A model generated the notes under the pieces. It made no database searches and had not been told where the DNA came from. It saw nothing but the letters and a program-made list of their open reading frames with translations. Of a stretch of 64,000 nucleotides of DNA, positions 60,701 to 64,000 are shown piece by piece. Origin of the DNA: Parelaphostrongylus tenuis. Its lineage: Eukaryota; Nematoda; Chromadorea; Rhabditida; Metastrongylidae. Position 1 is the stretch's first letter, and each line of letters starts with the position of its first letter. The translations under genes and the position numbers were made by a program. Where the stretch lies: positions 186,001 through 250,000 of the forward strand of contig JAHQIW010006963.1 of NCBI GenBank assembly GCA_019055375.1, written 5' to 3'.

Positions 60701-61581
60701 ACTCGTCCATGTTTGATTGTGACATTTCCTTCAAACTATCAAATCGTTCGCTCAACGTTTTCGACTGATTTATGACTGCACATAAGCTGGCTGTGTGAGC
60801 GACCGTAAAACTGTCGTTGCACTAATATCAGCGCAATTTTTTCGTCGAGAACCGCTATGATTAATGACGGCATTGAACAACTTTATTTGTCTAAATCACA
60901 AAATCGCAAGGAGCCAATGATGAGTGACTTCTTCGTGCTTGTAACAATTTATTAGCGGATGTAGACAATCGATGATGCCAAAAAAAAAGCTTTCATAGTT
61001 CTGAAAAACCATGGCTACATCTTCACTTCCATAATTTGATTTGAATCCAAATTTTGCTAATTGATATTCTATGTGTGCACATATCCGTCAACATCGAACG
61101 ATATCGTTCTCAACAATTTGAACGCACAATCTTTAAATGCCCTTATCTGCTAAATGACCTTGCCATTGTGTCGGCAGCGCTGTGATTGTTTGTTGTTATC
61201 TCGTTAAAGCAGCACATTCCAACGCTATTCTAGTCAATAACTGAACAATTAGCTCAGCATCATCTTTTAGGATCGTTCTCTTCGGATGCGCATTCACTGA
61301 GCCCCTCTTCAAGTCACTCACCGGCCGATTCGACAAGTGCTGCCAGGAGTCCAATTGCCGCTTCACACACACCTCCTTCTACACCTCCAGTGGCGATTAC
61401 CAGTACTCTTTCGACGACTTTGAGCTGTACCGCCAATGCCACTGTCAATACCACCTCCACCACATCCTCAACATCCAGCGTTGCTGGAACTATTGCATCG
61501 ACATTGACGGCTACTAGCACGCCTCTCGTCGCCATCAACAATCATGCGCAATCCGTTCACGGGTTTAGCGACAGCCGATGA
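54033..61581 (+). CDS. irx-1: Iroquois-class TALE homeobox transcription factor
   Basis: Coding exons are 54033-54068, 54761-54982, 56802-57038, 58524-58710, 58774-58934, 59926-60163 and 61271-61581. All have GT-AG introns and join in frame to about 463 residues. The homeodomain spans about residues 121-183. It starts [11 protein letters not shown], has the TALE three-residue loop PYP at 145-147, and ends in the recognition helix [16 protein letters not shown], with Asn172 at the DNA-contact position 51 and Ala171 at position 50, as in Iroquois proteins. An acidic run rich in DDD, DID and DGLDG follows. The conserved Iroquois motif is KIWSIADTL (255-263). A polyglutamine run lies near 340-357 and a Ser/Thr/Pro tail at the end. 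It would bind DNA in the nucleus and control patterning. The start is the first ATG of an ATGATG pair, and the 12-codon first exon ends at a GTATGC donor. The family assignment is certain; the start and the 63-base intron are the weaker points. Confidence 0.95.
54761..54982 (+). CDS. irx-1: Iroquois gene, exon 2
   Basis: Opens after TTTCCATTTTAG and ends CAACCA/GTGAGT; 74 codons, phase 0 at both ends. The product is Gly/Pro/Phe/Ala-rich ([20 protein letters not shown]), a low-complexity N-terminal region of the kind found before Iroquois homeodomains. It has no other domain. Confidence 0.92.
56802..57038 (+). CDS. irx-1: Iroquois gene, exon 3: homeodomain helices 1 and 2
   Basis: Opens after GTTTTTATAG and ends ACGCAG/GTTTGT; 79 codons, phase 0. 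It contains [18 protein letters not shown], the aromatic Iroquois segment before the homeodomain. The homeodomain follows from [18 protein letters not shown] through [12 protein letters not shown] to [12 protein letters not shown]. The exon stops just inside the recognition helix, so the next exon is needed for DNA binding. Confidence 0.97.
57114..57296 (+). CDS. Possible alternative 3' exon truncating the homeodomain
   Basis: Seventy-five bases after exon 3 a CCTCTTGGTAG acceptor-like site opens a 60-codon frame in phase 0. It starts Val-Ser, the same two residues as the normal next exon, and then diverges ([20 protein letters not shown]) to a TAG. If used, it would make an Iroquois protein without the recognition helix, possibly a dominant-negative isoform. 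The composition is reasonable and an internal GTAATT donor exists. No conservation evidence is available, so this may be chance. Confidence 0.15.
   Translation: MSKTKEGFDKSLFCLPNDYFQRDIATPSAASRCFDGGEGAMPKTSNLSVVIDISELSILL
57600..57720. promoter_or_regulatory. GC-rich segment in intron 3 (possible enhancer)
   Basis: Inside the intron that splits the homeobox, about 120 bases are GC- and CG-rich (GTCGGACCGGACCGACGG, CGAACGAACCGATGG), contrasting with the AT-rich rest of the intron. A CA microsatellite follows directly. Developmental regulators often carry intronic enhancers, but no specific factor site is claimed. Confidence 0.2.
57736..57770. repeat. (CA)n microsatellite in intron 3
   Basis: About 17 uninterrupted CA units. 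Frames over it on both strands are artefacts. A shorter imperfect CA tract lies at 58083-58104 in the same intron. Confidence 0.95.
58524..58934 (+). CDS. irx-1: Iroquois gene, exons 4a and 4b: recognition helix, acidic region, KIWSIADTL
   Basis: Opens after CATCTATTAAAG with [20 protein letters not shown], completing the homeodomain, and ends TCGAAGAAG/GTTGTT. An apparent 63-base intron (58711-58773, GTTTGC to CTCCTGCAG) lies inside. Splicing it gives MSEKKE-EVPVTPT. Retaining it adds 21 hydrophobic and basic codons ([17 protein letters not shown]) without breaking the frame. Its AT-rich, pyrimidine-tailed sequence and hydrophobic product favour removal. KIWSIADTL near the end is the conserved Iroquois post-homeodomain motif. 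Confidence 0.93.
59926..60163 (+). CDS. irx-1: Iroquois gene, exon 5: Met/Leu-rich and polyglutamine region
   Basis: Opens after CTAGTTTTAG and ends ATGAGCG/GTCAGT in phase 1. It encodes [37 protein letters not shown] and then a glutamine-rich run interrupted by Pro and Lys, typical of a transcriptional activation or interaction region. A GTATGC four bases further on is an alternative donor but would shift the frame of the last exon. Confidence 0.9.
61271..61581 (+). CDS. irx-1: Iroquois gene, last coding exon
   Basis: Opens after CATCTTTTAG, completes a glycine codon from exon 5, and runs 102 further codons to TGA at 61579-61581. The product is rich in Ser, Thr, Pro and Ala ([20 protein letters not shown], then repeated SPIAAS, TPPSTPP and STLSTT). 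It has many SP/TP sites and is expected to be disordered. Confidence 0.92.
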
Positions 61582-62126
61582 TCTCTTACAGTATTTGAAC
61601 GCCATTTATAGCACTGTACAGTACATGTGGTGCACGTCATGACCGCCACGCAATTCTGAATTCTGAGCTGTTAAATCAATATATCGATTTTCACTGTATG
61701 CGTACACACGCACGTAATATTTAAAAATTTGAGATGGTTATCATTTCTTATTTGTATTTGATGCGTCTTATTTTGCCTAATATGGCTTTTGTTAGATAGA
61801 GTAGGGTAAATTACTGTTGCATACTTATGCAAATATCCCAGTTGACTTCCTTTCTTTACTTCTTCAAGTAGAAATAAGATTTCTCAGATCTTCTCTAGTT
61901 TAACGCATCGTGGTCTTATGTGCTTCCTTTGTTGTCTTACCTTGATATTTCCTAAAGTCTCTTCACTCTTTCTATGTTTTATTTCGTGATTTCGTACGTA
62001 TTTCGTCTTGCATATTCCATTTTTTTTATGACTTGATCTAACCCATGACGCATAGGAGAAAACACGAAACACTATTTATTCTTCTCGCGATATGTGATCA
62101 TCTTTCCATATTGGCCGTCAACAATC

Positions 62127-62132
62127 AATAAA
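62127..62132 (+). terminator. Possible polyadenylation signal of the Iroquois gene
   Basis: AATAAA about 545 bases after the stop codon, and the first exact match I noticed on the plus strand there. Nematode 3' UTRs are often shorter and use variant signals, so the true site may be nearer the stop. Confidence 0.25.
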
Positions 62133-62739
62133 ACCAATAATGTATCAGTATTCGGACGAACAGCATTGAAAGAAGTAAATCCTTGATCATTTTCTAAACT
62201 GGCAGATACCGTAACCATTGACTTGGATGTGTCAAAGAAACTGCAGCCAGTTGACCACACCCTTCTTGTGCCAAAAATAGTGCTGGAAAATGTTATACAG
62301 CTAGACCTGTCATATATTACAGATAAGCAGCTGAACAGTTGTTGAAGACATATGACAAATACTTTGGTTAGCGTATTACTGAGACGAAGGGAAACAAATC
62401 AATACTTCACCGACTACATCAATCGATCGATTTTTGTACAAACTGTCAACTCACGTACCTGAATTGAAGCGAAAAACCGATGTGATCAGAGAAAGCAGAC
62501 GTCCGTCGTAAACTGAAACCGTCGTTTTTAAGACACTTGATTAATTTTGTCAACGCTACGATGACGCGGCGTGTCGCGACGGCGCGCGACACCGCCAATA
62601 CAGTCCGATTCGCCGTTGTCGCTAGTCCCGCTTGTGTGCGTGCATATGTGCGGGCGACCACCAATCGTTGCGAAACGACGACCGAGTTTTTCCTCTGATT
62701 TATGTTTGTTCAAAGAGTGAATGAAAAAATACTTACTAC

Positions 62740-63130
62740 ACGCACACTAGACACACACACACTATATATATACGCACATATATATATGTATATAAGCATG
62801 CATATATATATATACACATGTGCTCATATATACACATGCACACATGCATATACACGCAAGCATTTTACATTGAAATACGCACATCCACAGGTATTGAATA
62901 CATGTATAAGATTATACATATATATATAATATATATAATCTATATAATATAATGTATATATAATGCATAATATAAATAAGCATTTTACACTGAAATACAA
63001 GTACACACATATTGATACAGCATGTATAAGATTATATATATGTATATGTGTGTATGTATATATATGAGCATATATATGTATATATATATATGCATGTATA
63101 AAACCCAATCATACACTCGCACACGTATAC
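62740..63130. repeat. Compound TA/CA microsatellite block
   Basis: Nearly 400 bases of ACACAC, ATATAT and TATGCATA units with short interruptions. Both the plus and minus Tyr/Ile/His-rich frames in this place are artefacts. A longer duplicated unit inside it is listed next. Confidence 0.9.
62858..63045. repeat. Direct duplication with 120-base period
   Basis: The sequence starting AAGCATTTTACATTGAAATA at 62858 recurs as AAGCATTTTACACTGAAATA at 62978. Similarity continues for roughly 60 bases through CATGTATAAGATTATA in both copies. The unit is not simple repeat, so this is either a segmental tandem duplication or part of a minisatellite or mobile element embedded in the TA/CA block. Confidence 0.75.
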
Positions 63131-64000
63131 ATACAGAGAAATGCACGCAGAGTTACTGGATTAGGACGTGTCGATAAAGTTCTGTTTAAATTATTTCGTG
63201 TAATTTTCATTCAATATCAAAGCATATTGCGACTATTGCAACTAGCTTGATCTACCACGATCAGTAGCTTCATAGGTTGAAGATAATAAGTGGATGATCG
63301 ATTCGATATGATTTGTAATTTTGCAATACATGTATATGACATGAAATAGTTGCACTTCAATCATCCATCAAACTCCAACAATTCCAATAACTAAATCGTC
63401 TCGTTCTACAAGTATACTTATGAGAGAAATTTATTTTGTTTGTGTATTGATAACCTTGTTTTATCAGTGATAAATCGGAGAGATTGAAACAAGGACGACA
63501 CGCAAATCGGTGTCAATCAGCAGTTTTTTTTTTTTTTGGCCGATGATGGCGGCGTCGATGACAAGAACTTTATGGAACAAGCATGATGAGGGCCTTTTTA
63601 CCTTCTTTGCGAAAAAAAAAAACGGTCAAGACGGTCGTCATTCAACTGAATTAGTTCTGAAAAATACCAGAAATTTTAGAAAACAAAACCAGCGCAAAAA
63701 ACGAATACAAAAAGAATGTTGGGAGAAAAATAATCGGAGTATGTGCATTCGCAAAACATGAGAAGGAAGAAGTGCAACTTTTCGAAATTTGACTAAAACG
63801 CTTTTCTGTGGGATGTGAGAACATCACCGCCTCACAAAGCAAAATCTCTCAAAACTCCTTCCTTTGTTTTTTTTACATCTAGTTTTTTGCACTATTTTCA
63901 GCTAAACTCGCATTTTCGTGTCTTGAAGAAATTTTCAGAAGATTGAACAGCTAATTTTTATACATATCATCAAGGTGACGTGATGCTCAATTTTTTGTTC

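Larger units (their letters stand above)
61582..64000. other. Iroquois 3' flank and right-end non-coding DNA
   Basis: Includes the 3' UTR, a GC-rich patch at about 62530-62690 with two small opposed frames, the TA/CA repeat block described separately, and a 14-base T run at 63524-63537. The frame at 63510-63761 is Lys-rich with poly-Lys from A runs and has no motif. I see no gene. Confidence 0.55.

Noticed and set aside
1..64000. CRISPR arrays, bacterial operons, rRNA genes and telomeric repeats
   Set aside because: I looked for regularly spaced repeats, rRNA-like blocks and TTAGGC tracts on both strands and saw none. The sequence is eukaryotic.

Overview
The window looks like a gene-poor stretch of a nematode chromosome. 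The main evidence is a multi-exon Iroquois (TALE class) homeobox gene at the right end. Its introns end in short nematode-style TTTTAG-type acceptors, it has one intron of only 63 bases, and homopolymer and dinucleotide repeats are scattered around it. I see no operon structure, ribosome binding sites or other bacterial features. I cannot name the species. The low gene density, kilobase introns and decayed mariner copies fit a larger-genome (for example parasitic) nematode better than a compact Caenorhabditis-like genome, but that is inference.

Layout. From 1 to about 23.9 kb there is mostly unannotatable AT-rich DNA. It holds a 243-base foldback element built from two opposed tRNA-like units (8185-8427), a CA tract, an AT tract and a 210-base TG tract, plus a few low-confidence candidate exons. 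From about 24.0 to 38.5 kb the minus strand carries a split gene whose 3' half encodes ankyrin repeats in the arrangement of the SOWAH (sosondowah) family. Its ankyrin exons are at 26133-25978, 25918-25787 and 24492-24417. Two well-bounded, phase-compatible exons at 35547-35446 and 35355-35131 probably encode its N-terminal half. A decayed, internally deleted mariner transposase lies antisense in its 1.3 kb intron. From 45.0 to 47.4 kb there is a hammerhead-ribozyme-like motif of the Penelope retroelement type, a 418-base internally deleted mariner with both inverted repeats, and two candidate coding exons. From 47.4 to 54.0 kb no gene is visible, but GC-rich, GC-box and CCAAT-rich islands at 50.65-50.79 and 52.33-52.69 kb could be regulatory DNA for the homeobox gene.

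The Iroquois gene (54033-61581, plus strand) has seven coding exons that join in frame to about 463 residues. They carry a complete TALE homeodomain with a PYP loop and a WFANARR recognition helix, an acidic stretch, the conserved KIWSIADTL motif, a polyglutamine run and a Ser/Thr/Pro-rich tail. It would act in the nucleus as a sequence-specific transcription factor. The last 2.4 kb is non-coding, with a repeat-rich TA/CA block containing a 120-base-period duplication.

The two confident genes are unrelated in function and point away from each other (minus on the left, plus on the right). Most long open frames in this window are chance products. In AT-rich DNA of this length I estimate roughly that a few frames above 120 codons are expected at random, so I relied on splice sites, phase and family motifs rather than frame length.
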